Shown one piece after another: positions 1 to 10,713 of a stretch of 29,231 nt of DNA (the first letter of the stretch is position 1; each line of letters opens with the position of its first letter). Source of the DNA: Gloeophyllum trabeum ATCC 11539 (lineage: Eukaryota; Basidiomycota; Agaricomycetes; Gloeophyllales; Gloeophyllaceae); assembly GCF_000344685.1 (NCBI RefSeq), contig NW_006920411.1, forward strand, positions 839,104-868,334, given 5' to 3'. The position numbers and the translations under genes are program-made. A model generated the notes under the pieces. That model saw only the letters and a list, made by a program, of their open reading frames with translations, was not told the origin of the DNA and ran no database searches.

Positions 1-132
1 TAATGACTGGTTTCCACATTCTCTTAGATACTCATGTAAACCTTTCCATTAATGGAAAGCACATTAACGCATGCTTTCCATTAATGGAAAGGTTTACATG
101 AGTATCTAAGAGAATGTGGAAACCAGTCATTA
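1..132. repeat. Perfect 61-bp-arm inverted repeat (snap-back hairpin)
   Basis: Bases 1-61 are the exact reverse complement of bases 72-132, leaving a 10-base loop. Each arm contains an 18-bp palindrome of its own (42-59 and 74-91, CTTTCCATTAATGGAAAG). The loop heptamer ACATTAA (61-67) recurs in reverse complement at 133-139, immediately after the right arm. The left arm starts at the first base of the window, so the true repeat may be longer. It could be a hairpin element of foldback/MITE type, or a chimeric assembly artefact at a contig end. Perfect arms with a tiny loop make the artefact a serious possibility. Confidence 0.9.
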
Positions 133-457
133 TTAATGTAGAATAGTTTATGATCGGTGAGGCAGCAATGCGTAAATAATAAATGATCGTGAAAGGGTTT
201 TTTTAAGATGAGATATGCATGGTTGCAATGTCTGTGCGGTTCTGTGTGCATGTGTCAAACACGTGTGATCGTGAAGAAGTGTTTTGATCGTAACATCAAT
301 GTCGTTGGGCCTTATTGCCACCAGATGCAATAGTCAACCAGTATGCAACCACTCTGCTGCTTGTTCACTTGGCGGTACGTGAGGATTTTCCTTCAATCGG
401 GGTACGTTACCTTCTCGGCATTCATGCTGTCGTTTCTCATAAGCACACCGGCGCAGA
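133..457. other. Intergenic stretch, no gene recognised
   Basis: This stretch lies between the inverted repeat and the first recognisable coding signal. Open frames on the minus strand here (about 148-330 and 334-540) have no family resemblance and no plausible splice structure. I see no RNA gene. Confidence 0.4.
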
Positions 458-1050
458 ATGACATCTACACTTACCGTTGATATAGAGACATTTGGAGTCA
501 CGCAGCAGACACAGTATCCCCCGACCCTTGATAGCTTCACAAACTTCGTTTACCCCTTCGAGGGCCTCATATTGCGGTCACACATCCATCCCAAATTTGC
601 GATCGTGGAACTTGGCCGTAAGTTGACGCGGCTCAGGCCCGAGACCACAGTCCGTCTTCTTGCTCAATGGCCCATCCTCGATACCATCCTCGCTTTATGG
701 ACATCGTGGATAGCTGCGATTCCGGGGCTTCTATGGAGGCTGGAGATCACTCGTTCTTTAGGTCCGAACCTAGCGAAGACGATCCGGGAGATCCTGATTA
801 TGACAACAGTCAACACACAGGTCGTCATCAAACCGGGTGAGCCAAGCGCACCAGGACTGAGCGCGAGCAACATTCACCAACTCCTGTGTCGGATGCTTGC
901 AAACGTGACGCTGCCCTCTCTTCTGCAACTCGTGAACCAGAGGGTAAAGCTGGTGCTTACTGGTCTTCGGAGGCCATAGGTGATTGGACTGCCAACATTG
1001 TACATGCTGACCATTCTGACGCATGTGAGAAGGCGGCAACATTGTCCTGA
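458..1050 (+). pseudogene. Probable broken copy of a fungal hypothetical protein
   Basis: From the ATG at 458 a frame reads through motifs such as NFVYPFEGLILRSHIHPKF and RPETTVRLLAQWPILDTILA. These look like an N-terminal region common in agaricomycete hypothetical proteins, some of which carry an HNH domain; that link is from memory and no HNH core is visible here. From about 697 the coding character moves to another frame. That frame is acidic (SEPSEDDPGDPDYDNSQ), is interrupted by a TGA at 838-840, and continues to a stop at 1048-1050 with SSEAIGDWTANIV near its end. I found no GT-AG intron that joins the two frames and also removes the stop. A decayed gene with a frameshift and a nonsense codon fits best. 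An unrecognised intron or sequencing errors are the alternatives. Confidence 0.35.
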
Positions 1051-1575
1051 GCGTGATGGTCCCGCCTATGCAAATACAACACTGCTGTCGATGGGCGCCT
1101 CTTCAAGCGCGATGTACGTGATTGTGCGTCGGGTATTCCAAGTCAGCACTATGTTCATGCATGTTGTAACTGATATTCTCGTCTAATGTTCCAATCGTGT
1201 CACTGTTAGTGTACCTTTATCAATGGAAGGGATCCTTTTTTGGTTTGTTCATGTATCTAATGGATATTGAGGCTTCTATCTAGCCTTGTATATTTGCCTG
1301 GATGATGAGCCGCATAGACAGCAGCAAGGATCTTACGCTCACTAGAGGTACTTATATACACTGTCACACTACCTCACGTTACAAGCAAACAAGCGAAGAC
1401 ACACACGTCCCTGAAGCTGGATTTAGGGGGACCACCAAGGTGGGTGAGGAAGGCCAGACCGTCGACGCCGTTTTCGGCTCGAAAGGTAGACGGAGTGAAA
1501 TTCCACCAGCTAACACAAAGAGAGGCGGCCCAATGACGCGCAACACGCAGTCACCACAAGATCCCGCTGAGGGTT
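1051..1575. other. Intergenic stretch downstream of GEMIN2
   Basis: This lies between the broken gene and the GEMIN2 stop codon. A plus-strand open frame (1302-1667) runs antisense into the GEMIN2 last exon. It has no recognisable domain and is probably fortuitous. No RNA gene or repeat is seen. Confidence 0.4.
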
Positions 1576-2928
1576 TCATAGTGCTTGACTCTGGTGCTCA
1601 CGCAACATCGTCTCCGCGTCCTGCCAAAGATCTTTCTGTGCCCAGACGTCCACGATTGCCGCAATGACCATCCAGCAGGAGCGCTCGCTCATGACATGGA
1701 CATCCGGCACGGCTTCGTGTATTTCCCCTTGTTCTTGCTCCGCGACGCCGGCTTGCGCCAGGAAGGTCTTCTTCCACATCCGCTCTTTCAGTAGACCGAT
1801 GCACGCTCGGGCCAGGTTTCGCAGAAGGCTCATGTCGTCCGCACCAACGTAGTCGTCTACCCGAGATAAGAGCGCGAACATCCACCGCGCATGGACTTCC
1901 AAGATACGATTGGACATGTGTTCTGGGTGCCGAAGGTGGTGGTTAACCCAATTCGTGAGATACATCAAGAGATGGATTGCGAGGCGCTGGCAGGGTCGTC
2001 AGTGATCTCCGTGTACACCATGCACATGGTCACTCACATGGTCGACGCGACTCAGTAAAGCTGGAGTAGGCTCCCGCGGGGTAAAGACCTCTGTAGATAG
2101 TGCAGAGCTCCCTACGTCACCCTCCCCAGGGCGTGCAGGCGTTGCTCGAGGCGTAGGAAGAGACCCCGAAGTCACTCCATGCTCTGAGGACATAGACGCG
2201 TCGGGATCGTCGTATGTCAAGACCACGCTGCCGCCATCGCCTACGCTTTGACCAGTGACGTCGAGCGAGGCAGAATCTTCTCTGCTATCATCATAGTCCA
2301 GAATATCTTCCGAGAACGCACGCATGCCTTTCCCCTTCTTACCCTTGCCTTTAGGCTGTTTGACCTTCTTCGGTGGGTTCCACACCGCCTCAGGTTTACC
2401 TGCGATGAACTCCCACCACAGATCGCGCTCGTTCTTGTCAGGCATGAGCTTCTGCTTGGGTTTCTTCTCCGGGATGCGTACGTGAATTGTGGGTTGGATG
2501 GTGTTCTACGTATCCGATGAGTCGAGCCATGATGCGGAAAGAGTTAGTAGGAGCGTACCTTACGGAAGTTCCTGAATCGCCTTTCGAAGGTAAGTCGCCA
2601 AGCTTGTGAAGGGGCTGACGGGTGAGGCGTATCGGGTTTTAATGGTTGAGGCACGTCTGGTACTTCATACGGATTGGGAACCCGCACCACGTGCGGTAAT
2701 CTACGAGCATCCCGTCTGTCCGGAAGAAAATCCCCTGTCGGTAAATGATACTAAAAGAGCACAGCTACAGACAGACCTAACGGTAAAGAGATACTGCGCT
2801 CCATCGTTTATAGGGCCGTTATAGTTGTCCGGCAGGTTCGCCACGGGCAGGATCTGTCGTCCAAAGGAAGGCTCCTCCTCGTCCGAATCTTCAAAGTCGT
2901 CCCTCTTCCTTTTGATCGCGGAAGACAT
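1576..2928 (-). CDS. GEMIN2: Gemin2 / SIP1 (Brr1-like), SMN-complex snRNP assembly protein
   Basis: Four exons on the minus strand (2928-2777, 2715-2559, 2505-2038, 1986-1576) give a 395-residue protein. Introns of 61, 53 and 51 nt are all GT-AG and in phase, and the second has a perfect TACTAAC branch point. Gemin2 is the SMN partner that holds the Sm pentamer during cytoplasmic snRNP assembly. Family signatures are the N-terminal block YLFTVRRDARRLPHVVRVPN (spliced across intron 1), NERDLWWEFIAGKPEA in exon 3, and the C-terminal helical core HARWMFALLSRVDDYVGADD followed by LRNLARACIGLLKERM. Exon 3 also carries a lysine-rich stretch and a long Ser/Thr/Pro/acidic linker (about residues 130-255) that separates the two conserved halves, a fungal feature. 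The first ATG precedes a basic then acidic N-terminus typical of the family. Identity is confident; the linker function is unknown. Confidence 0.9.
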
Positions 2929-3482
2929 TTTGTTCTACGTTTGCTGCAAGTAACAATCCTGGACAACACCACGCAAGCCAACAAGGAGGATCGGCTGAGG
3001 TTTGGCTGAGGTATGAAGCGCTTGAGCAGCGTGTGAATTTCGTTCTAGACTCTGTCAGTGTCCGACCTTTGACTCCTTTGCCACACCAGCCATGTTGTCT
3101 TGCGGTATCTCTGTTTATTTCCTCCGGCTATAGTACTGGAATGCCTATATTTACGCGGGGAGACATGATCTATGGCTGATGTCTCTACACTGAGCGATGA
3201 CCTGGCGGTATCTAGTGTTTGCGCTAGACTCAAGCATCATGATCTCACTTGGAATTGCTACTTCATGTCCTACAGATGCTTCCATAATGTTACACGTATA
3301 CATTGCAAGTAATACAGCAGAGGATATCTGAACTCATCCTGGACTGGCACCGACAGGCTCTCCAACAACACACCTCCTTATCCGATTTACTGCATGCAGG
3401 TCATGGGCGACCATCGTTCGAAGACGCGCGTTATCTTGGGACCCCAACTTCATCTGGAATGCTTCTGGGGCGAAGTATACAT
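2929..3482. other. Intergenic: GEMIN2 promoter and ADH 3' region
   Basis: The genes on both sides are on the minus strand, so this holds the alcohol dehydrogenase 3' untranslated region and the GEMIN2 promoter. A minus-strand frame at 3045-3233 shows no recognisable protein. I see no clear TATA box or repeat. Confidence 0.4.
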
Positions 3483-4690
3483 TCAAGGAACAATGACAGC
3501 CCTGAATTTCACGCTGCCGTCCATCATCCCGTTGAAGGCTTTAACCGCGTCGTCCAGGGAGAACTTTTGCACCTGCGCCTTGACACCTGTCATCTGCGAG
3601 AAACGAACGGTATCCTCGCAATCCTTTGGAGAGCCGACTTTCCAGCCTCGGACCGAGAGTTTCTGCGGCACGAGGATATCTGCGAGTTCTCTCATTAGGT
3701 CGACATAAATGCAACGGACAAGTGAAACTCCTCACGAATGGGTAAGTTTATGGTATCTGCCGTCAATGCGAGAATCAGGATAGTTCCGCCGGGTTTCATC
3801 CCCATGATTAAGCTCGCCATGGCCTCTGGGAATGGTGCAGTCAAGACCAGCAAGTCTGCGCCCCCCATCTTTTGCAGCTCCTCTGCTTGGTTTACTTTCG
3901 AACCGTCCAAGTAGGCGTGGGCCCCGAGTGACTGAGCTACCTCCGCCTTTCCCGCCCCTGAAGACAACGCTATAGTCCGGAATCCCATCGCTCGGCAGTA
4001 CTGGACTGCCAAGTGTCCAAGACCACCGATTCCTTGCACGGCGGCTACGTCCCCTGCCTTTCTGTCCATGTGCCGTATTGCATCTACAGGAATGAAAGAC
4101 AATGAACTCGCAGAGAAGACACTGGAAGGCGAGATAGACGCACTGTATGTGGTTACACCTGCACAGAGAAGTGGGGCCGCCTCTACTGGGTCAAGGTCCT
4201 TCGGGATGCGTGCGATGCCTTCGCTCTTCAGGATCACGTACTCGGCCCATCCCCCGTCGGCGGATATCCCTATCATACGAAAACGTTGGAACATCACACA
4301 TCATCTCTACCTCTTGGACTTCACTGCCGACCTACCATTGACATGTTCATTTACACAAGTCACGACGTCTCCGATCCTGCAACGGTCGCAAATGTTGCAC
4401 TGTCCTCCATGCCATCCGGTTCCCACGCGATCGCCTACCTTCCACAGCTTCTCAGACGGATGCACTGCTACACAGTCCCCGATGACCTCGTGCCCCGGGA
4501 CTCTGGGGAAGCCCGTGGGGAATATCTGCTGCTTGATGAAGTCGTCGCTGCGACAGACGCCGCAGGCGAGTACTTTCACTGCAATCTCTCCAGGCCCAGG
4601 GTCCCGCCATTCCTTCTCGATAGTTTCGAAGACGCCCAGGCTGGTGACCGCGACGGCTTTGTATTTTGCGGGGGGCTTGAATGAGACCAT
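3483..4690 (-). CDS. Zinc-dependent alcohol dehydrogenase (MDR family)
   Basis: Four exons (4690-4336, 4269-4144, 4083-3736, 3679-3483) encode 341 residues, the usual length of a medium-chain zinc alcohol dehydrogenase. The enzyme is expected to oxidise or reduce alcohols and aldehydes with NAD(P). The catalytic zinc site is seen in ACGVCRSDD (Cys46) and PGHEVIGD (His67-Glu68). The structural zinc site is the Cys98/101/104/112 quartet in GGQCNICDRCRIGDVVTC. The Rossmann loop reads VQGIGGLGHLAVQY. Introns of 66, 60 and 56 nt are GT-AG; the last has a CTAAT branch and restores PIHILVPQKLSVRGW. An in-frame ATG lies upstream at 4834, but the start at 4690 matches the family and lies 37-45 bp downstream of a TATA box. 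Substrate preference cannot be told; cinnamyl/benzyl-type or general Adh activity are both possible. Confidence 0.92.
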
Positions 4691-5445
4691 GGCGAGCTTT
4701 GTGAGCGATACAAGGGACTGCAAGACTATATATATGCATTTTGGGTTGGATATCGGGCATACGCCGAGCACCCCCGTCTTCTGTTCGAGGTCCGCTGACC
4801 ATCGCTGAAGTTGCATCGATACGCTTGCGGTCATACATAACTAGCTTCGATGGACGTCCCTTACGCAAACAGAAGACTTCATGCTGCATGTTCCCAGGTC
4901 AGCACGTTCTATTGGCGAGTGATCCCCGGATGCGAGGCCCTCAGTTCGGATGTCTCCCTGTAGGGAGTGCGTTGTCTACCTTAACTCTGTTTTTGGATAC
5001 CAACGTTTCATTGGATTCACGGAAGACGTTCCTGCAACTGGATGTGCAACGTGAATAGCCCGCATCACATATCCACTGCGGCTGTTGGTCTTCGGAGGGT
5101 TATATAGCACGATAACCCCGCATTCGGGTTACTGTAGTACCCCATCTTGTCAGTCTCTCGCTTTCGCATTGCAGCATCACTTAATGACGGTCCGTTTTGA
5201 AAAGCCTTGCGTTCTGTTGTCCGGCCTATACCATCCTCTCGGGCTTCGGGCGTCTTCAATGTAATCCGCCCGAGTATGTGTAACCTGAATTCGTGAAATC
5301 CCAGCACCTCTATATCGGTAGCTTCGTCCATGCAGGGGGCACTCTCGCACGTAAAAGAAGAACTGAAAGCCATTTCACTGTCTTCACCCCAAAACCATGG
5401 ACCACGACTAGTGACTATTTACCGAGGATATCATTGGTTTCTAAC
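4691..5445. other. Intergenic between ADH and CPSF2
   Basis: This holds the ADH promoter and the CPSF2 3' flank. A minus-strand open frame at 5065-5373 (102 codons, starting MAFSSSFTCESAPCMDEATD) has no family resemblance. It could be a small unrecognised gene or chance, and I give it about one chance in four. No repeats are obvious. Confidence 0.35.
4727..4735 (-). promoter_or_regulatory. TATA box of the alcohol dehydrogenase gene
   Basis: A run of alternating T and A (ATATATATA on the coding strand) ends 37 bp upstream of the chosen ATG at 4690. Its position and composition suit a core promoter TATA element with a very short 5' leader. It also favours the 4690 start over the in-frame ATG at 4834, which would lie upstream of the element. 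Confidence 0.5.
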
Positions 5446-8400
5446 CTAAGCAGCCACAAGCGCGTGTAGCCCATAGATCTCCTTCCTTACGGTGTAGTAC
5501 ACCTCACTCGCCGACCCTTCAAGCTCCACCTTTCCTCGTCCTGTCTTCCGCACGGCGACCATATCCTCCATGCCCAGTACGCTGTCCCCCTTACTGCCTC
5601 CTTTTCGCTTGCCGCACATAAGCACGCCCTCACCCACCAGTTCCGCCGCAATGCCCACTGACGTCAATTTGGCTTTCAGGGCAGTCAGCTTCAACTCGCC
5701 GATCATTGTGGAATGGGGTAGGGTTATCGGAGGTCGGGATCCCAGCGGTCGCCTACCTCCGGCTAAAGCCTTCTGCGTGGTTTGAGCACGAGCGGAGGGA
5801 CCGGTCGATATTGGCTCAAGAGTGGGGATCGTAGATCCTGCGTGAATTATGACACGACCCGTCACATAACCGACTTCGTTATCTTCGAACTGCAAAACGG
5901 GGTTGCAGAAAATCAGCCTGGGAAATATATTTGTATGGAGCCGGGACGTACCCTGGAGAGCTTCGTGCACGCTAGCAGGTCCTCGCTCAGAGAGATGGAG
6001 AAGCTGTGGGTGTGTTGGCCAATTTGCACTGTCTCAAGTGGGGCCGGAGCGAAGATGTCTTTGGTCATAGCTCGAATATTTGCGCAAGCTTCGATAAGTT
6101 CATTCGTGGACGGCTCTGGTGCATGGACAATAATCTGCTCGGATAGGATAAGGAACGGCGACCCGAACTCTGTATGGACGACTTGCCATTTTACGCGGGT
6201 TGACCTGGGGCACGATAGTCTTGACTGCTCGGCCATCGTTGAGACCTTCTAAATCAATGAAAAGAAGACGACAAGCGAGCTGCACGTCAATCTCGATGGT
6301 AACAAATTTGGACGGTGGCTCCGGAGGTGCTTTCTGAATCCAACAGAACCACTAAGCATCCTGTGTTTTCCTAGGTGTTCATATACGCCTACCTTAGTCT
6401 CCTCTTCGGCTTGCTTTCGCTTCGCATCTTCTCCCGTATCATCCTCCTCGAAGACCTTGCTTTTGCGTAACCACATGCCCACGTCAATCGTCTCACCATA
6501 TTCATCCACTCGCCTCTTTTTCTCGACATAAGGGAACATCCGATACCTCTGGTTCTGTCCCCCGTCTTTTTTGAAGAATGATGTGGCCTTTGAGACGTTT
6601 CCTTTGATGTAGATATCAAAGGAAAGCTGTTTGGTGACACCCTCATCGGCATCCAAGGTCCAGTCAGCATCCCCGCCCTGGCCCCCCTTTCCCCTGCCGC
6701 CACCGCTACCAGGCTCGATGAGCCCCGTTGTCGGACCTTGTAAATCACCAGCAGTGTCCATCTCATCGCCGAGCACCAAGGCCACTTCATTTTCATCCTC
6801 TTCGTCCGTGTCTTCATCTTCGTCTTCAGAATCATCTTCATCAGCTTCCAATAGCCGTTGCGTGCGCTGCATCGCGGCTTGCTGAGCCGCCTCTTTTTCT
6901 TGGGCGGCGCGCTGCTTTTGGAGGAACTCTTCGAGTTCGGCGCCCTGAAGGGGGACCTTGGAGTTCATCTACCACCAAGGTAAGTCGAGCAGAACAGACA
7001 CAAGATCGTTGACCCTACCTTCATGTGGAGAATGCCATCCATCATAATGTTGCTTCCAATTTTACCTTTGTCCCACTTGTGCTCAGCTCGTTGCGCATTA
7101 TTCCACGTGTCGAACAGGATACGTCCAAGTGTGCCTTCCTCGCTCCGTCCTGTCAACAGCACGACGTTGTCAGGGATAGCGGCGAATTCTGAGAATATTA
7201 TCCTCGATGGGCCATGCGACAGTGAAGCTGGAACAGCGAGAATCAGCTTTGGATCCTTCGAAGAGTACGTCTGTGTGAGATGCTGAGGGGTCGGGAATAT
7301 CTCAAGGTGCCTGTTCGCAGGTAAGAATATCCTTTCCAGCGATCAGACATCGACATATAGCTTACCTGAACCGCAGAGCAAAGGCACCCAGTGCATCTTC
7401 GTCACCGTCCTCATCGACTCGTTTCCTTTTATTCTGCTGCTGACTTTGCCTGGTGCCATCCTCACCCACGTCCTCTTTGTTGACTGTCCCACCCAGCCAT
7501 TCCATCATGCTGCGGACGAACGTGAGCATCTCGCGCCCAGTCCGCGAGAGCAAGCATATAGGGAACTTTATACGAGAGTAGTTCCATGCTTGATCTAGCA
7601 GTACTAGCAGCTCCAGGACGCGCGTCGAAGAGTCGCACGGCATCAACACGGAGTGCCGGGATGATAGAGTGGTGGTAATGGTGTCTATGCCGAAATTCGT
7701 CGGCGAGAATCGCGGACACTGGACGAGGATACGTACCGATGAGCGCTGCATCACGGTCTTTTCTGCGACTGCTGAGCACGTTGGCCCGCTCCGCGTCGGT
7801 GATGAGCAGGTCAGGCCGGGCTAGTGGCTCAAAGACACCGCCGGCGGCTTGCCGCATGAGCACCGTCCCATCCAAGTGTCTCTCCTTCATATGATTCATG
7901 TCTACCGCGTAGAGGATGGTACCAGCAGAAGGGGAGCGGATCTTCCATATGGTACCTCCCAGAGTGTGGCCAGCATTGAACGGCGTAATGGTCAACCCCT
8001 GGCACTTCCCTGGACGGAGTCTTAACAGACTTAACCCAGAGTAAACGCGAGATTCGGCTAACCTTGTAGATGGCATGGTTGTGAATAACGTAAGACGTTG
8101 ATGGAGTCGAACGCTTCATGCACTTCCTGGACCGTCGCAACATACTTCCTGCCTTTCTTTTCCTTTGCTGACTCCACATCCGTAGACGTGTCCATGGCAT
8201 CCGCGTCGCTTTCCTTCTTGTCCTCGTCATCGCCGACGTCCTCCTCGTCCCGCACGCCGTCCACGTCTTCTGCAGCAGCCACGCGACCCATAGCTTGTAC
8301 AGGTAGAGTAGTGTACGCCGGCGCCTTCAGTCCCCATCTCGAGAATGCGTACGGGTAGAAGCCTGAGTGAGCCAAGTCTCCGTGCGAGAGCAGTACGAGG

Positions 8401-8680
8401 TCCACAGATGGAGCGCATCTACAGCAGTCATACATCAGGCATCATCCCACAACAGCCCTGAAGTTTATACGTACTCTTTCAATGCGTCGCAGTACTGTTC
8501 CCAGTGGTATACTCTCTCTTCGATGTCTTCAGTCTTCACAGCCGAGGACGAGGCTTCGGGGCACCAGTCTGGGGAACCACAGTCCAGCAATATACGGACA
8601 TCATCAACTTGAAGTAGGTACGCCAATGGTATGGTCCTGGATGACCTGGCAGCACCCGACAAGGGTTTGAACGTAATCAT
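5446..8680 (-). CDS. CFT2: CPSF2 / Cft2, 100-kDa subunit of the cleavage and polyadenylation factor
   Basis: Nine exons (8680-8475, 8418-8063, 8009-7737, 7684-7366, 7310-7019, 6968-6393, 6333-6187, 6134-5952, 5889-5446) give 931 residues. The start MITFKPLSGAARSSRTIPLA is the conserved N-terminus. CPSF2 is the non-catalytic metallo-beta-lactamase/beta-CASP partner of the CPSF73/Ysh1 endonuclease in pre-mRNA 3' processing. The degenerate metal site reads LLSHGDLAHSG (about residues 78-88) instead of HxHxDH, as expected for an inactive subunit. An acidic insert follows it at about 115-150. FNAGHTLGGTIWKI and NHMKERHLDG are beta-lactamase strands; the RMMBL and C-terminal domains follow a long acidic linker in exon 6. 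Eight introns of 50-62 nt are all in phase; seven are GT-AG and one (6135-6186) is GC-AG. Strong identity. Confidence 0.95.
6135..6186 (-). other. GC-AG intron in CPSF2
   Basis: This 52-nt intron starts GCAAGT and ends GCAG. Only this donor keeps the frame and rebuilds NPRKM followed by IIVHAPEPSTNELIEA. The nearest GT, 4 nt downstream, shifts the frame. GCAAGT is the best-known non-canonical donor of the major spliceosome. Confidence 0.8.
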
Positions 8681-8924
8681 GGTCAGTGCCCGGACAAGTG
8701 GTAGCACTACTAGAAGTGCTCAGTGCCGGGGATTGCAATGTAGAGCACCGTATGTGGGCCACTACAGAGGTACTTTCCCACGCATATGCTCTCGCTGATT
8801 GCACATACATTGTACAATGTACATTTGATTTGTGATACACGAACATCTCTCTGCAGCTGATAGCAGCTGGTACATCGCTATCACAGTCCCCAGTCCGACC
8901 CATACGGCGTCTCGTTCTGGCGAT

Positions 8925-10427
8925 CTACCGCAGACCTTTCCTTCGTTTCCGTTGCTCTGCTAACTCTTGCATTCTCTTCCGCTTGTCTGCAGCGGGCGAC
9001 TGCAGATACGAAGTCGAAGGTGTGCGTAGAAGGTGCTCAGAGCCTGAGGGCGGCGGTGTTGCTGGCAATGTTGCTGGAGGAGAGGATGCCGGCACCGGCG
9101 GGGTTGTTGACAACGATGCTGAACCAGAGGGTGGCGGGGTTGCTTCCAATGTTGCTGAAGTAGACGGTAGCGGAGCTGCTTTCAGTGTTGCTGAAGTAGA
9201 CGGTGGCGGGGTGCTCTCGACTGCGGACAAGGAGGACTCAGGCTCGACGTCTTCCTGATCGCCATGACTGCAGTGACTCGCTCATTAACCTCCTCTGGGC
9301 CTGGATTATTAAACATACGCACCTGGCTGCGGACTGCCCGTCGTCTACGGAGCTCGCTTCCGCCTCCTCCTCGCTCGAGCTCATCTCCCGCCGGCGATCC
9401 ATATGACCCCATCGCTTAGCGATGTCCACCAGTGCATCCCACTGCTGCGAAGCTGTGCGCGTCACCAGCTCTATGTCTGACTTCTCTGCAGGTTTTCGAC
9501 ATTGTGGGCAATTGATGATCTCGGACCCTGGGTTGATCTGGGGCAAGCATGCATTACACACGACATGCTCGCAGGGGAAACTGATCCGTCTTAGAAAGCG
9601 TCTGAAATGCTGCAGTATGCTCGAACGTACCTTGAACTTTCTTTCGGTTTCAGCGTTTCCATACATATAACACATTCCTCTTTCTCGTCTAGCACTGTCT
9701 CTGACACCAAGTCCTGGAACTTCCTCAGAAGCTGTGTTTGCCTTCAGCACTATCCCAAACCACATGTTTGCTGAGTCCGCACCTTTCTCATATGGTATGC
9801 AGAGTCGTCTGCCCCATCTTCAGCATCCTCATTCAACTCGGCTGCTTCGCGCCTTGCTTCCCTAATCTCAAGCTGAGGTTGTACATGATGAGCAGCAGGC
9901 GCGCAAGTACCATAACATCCTTGGGCACATTACCTGTTTCACCCTCTTCTTGAGTTTGTCTCTCGCCTAGTCTCGACAATAAGGCAAAGCCATGAAACGA
10001 CTTGCGAGATAGACTCACGGTCTCCAGCTTCCGTACTTCCCCCTTCAACGTCCGAATCTCTGCCTGAAAACTAGCAGCACTTCGACCACCCTTCTTGCCT
10101 TTCTTCGGTTGTATAGAAACATCCTGAGCCTCCGCCAACTTGTCCAGTTCAGTTCTCAGTTCCTCGTTCTCTCTCTTTAGACCGGCACACTCCTCCTGAA
10201 GGTGCTTTAGACCTCTATGGACTTTAAGGAGGTATCGCTATGCGTTTAATCAGCCTCCGTATGCACTTCCGCGGACTGCTCGAGTTAAGCGAACCTACCT
10301 CAATGCCCACACTAACACCTTCAGAACCTGAGGGCGAAGGTTCTCGATCAGGGTGCGCTGTGGCTTCGACATCGTTTCTACACGAGGTGGAACTTGAAGC
10401 TAAGGCGGCCGATCGGGTGCGGGGCAT
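8925..10427 (-). CDS. Coiled-coil RING-finger protein, predicted E3 ubiquitin ligase
   Basis: Seven exons (10427-10299, 10237-10019, 9966-9934, 9872-9783, 9731-9631, 9580-9323, 9267-8925) give 390 residues. A short Ser/Pro N-terminus is followed by a charged coiled coil (about 45-155). Then comes a C3HC4 RING from Cys177 (CVICMETLKP, FPCEHVVCNACLP, INCPQCRKP), split by an intron between the second and third zinc ligands. After an acidic Ser-rich stretch come five copies of a 12-residue Pro/Ser/Thr repeat and a strongly basic tail (DKRKRMQELAEQRKRRKGLR) that could be a nuclear localisation signal. Exon 3 is only 33 nt. RING proteins of this type transfer ubiquitin from an E2; substrate and pathway are unknown. 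The RING identity is secure. The upstream ATG choice is reasonable but not proven. Confidence 0.85.
9027..9215 (-). repeat. 36-nt coding minisatellite in the RING protein
   Basis: Five tandem units, four of 12 codons and one of 15, encode variants of (A/S)TPPPSTSATLK. They lie in the last exon of the RING gene. The copies have diverged but keep the period, so length variation between strains would stay in frame. Confidence 0.75.
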
Positions 10428-10713
10428 CGTCGTGGGGGCCGTAGTACTAGCGGCGGTATCTGGTCGCGGAAGGCATAAACCTGATTTGATGTCATATAGT
10501 TGATAGGTGTTATACTTGGACCTACGACCTGATCTAAGGTGAAGTCCGGCGCGCAATCCTGATACCCCCTCCGGGAATCGTCAAATCATCAAATCATCAC
10601 AGCGGTCTGAGCCTTCACCGACTCTATGACCAGACGCCGAGCATCCCGCAACATAAAAATGGGTAGGATGGGAACGCAATGAATGCTCAGGCTCGTGCTC
10701 CAGTTGCAAAACG

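Noticed and set aside
1302..1667. Plus-strand 121-codon open frame
   Set aside because: It overlaps the GEMIN2 last exon in antisense, has no domain and no family-like sequence.
4068..4808. 246-codon plus-strand frame
   Set aside because: It is antisense to the alcohol dehydrogenase exons, which show all zinc ligands and the Rossmann motif on the minus strand.
6631..6885. Serine-rich plus-strand frame
   Set aside because: It is the antisense of the acidic GAN/GAT repeats in the CPSF2 linker; poly-Ser is the expected shadow.
8098..8358. Plus-strand Ser-rich frame of 86 codons
   Set aside because: It is antisense to the acidic insert in CPSF2 exon 2 and so a composition shadow.
8983..9258. 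Gly/Val-rich repeat protein on the plus strand
   Set aside because: It is the antisense of the Pro/Ser/Thr minisatellite of the RING protein, which fits a spliced gene with a RING domain.
10561..10600. Tandem ATCAAATCA microrepeat
   Set aside because: Only two to three short copies; too small to be a CRISPR, centromeric or regulatory array without other support.
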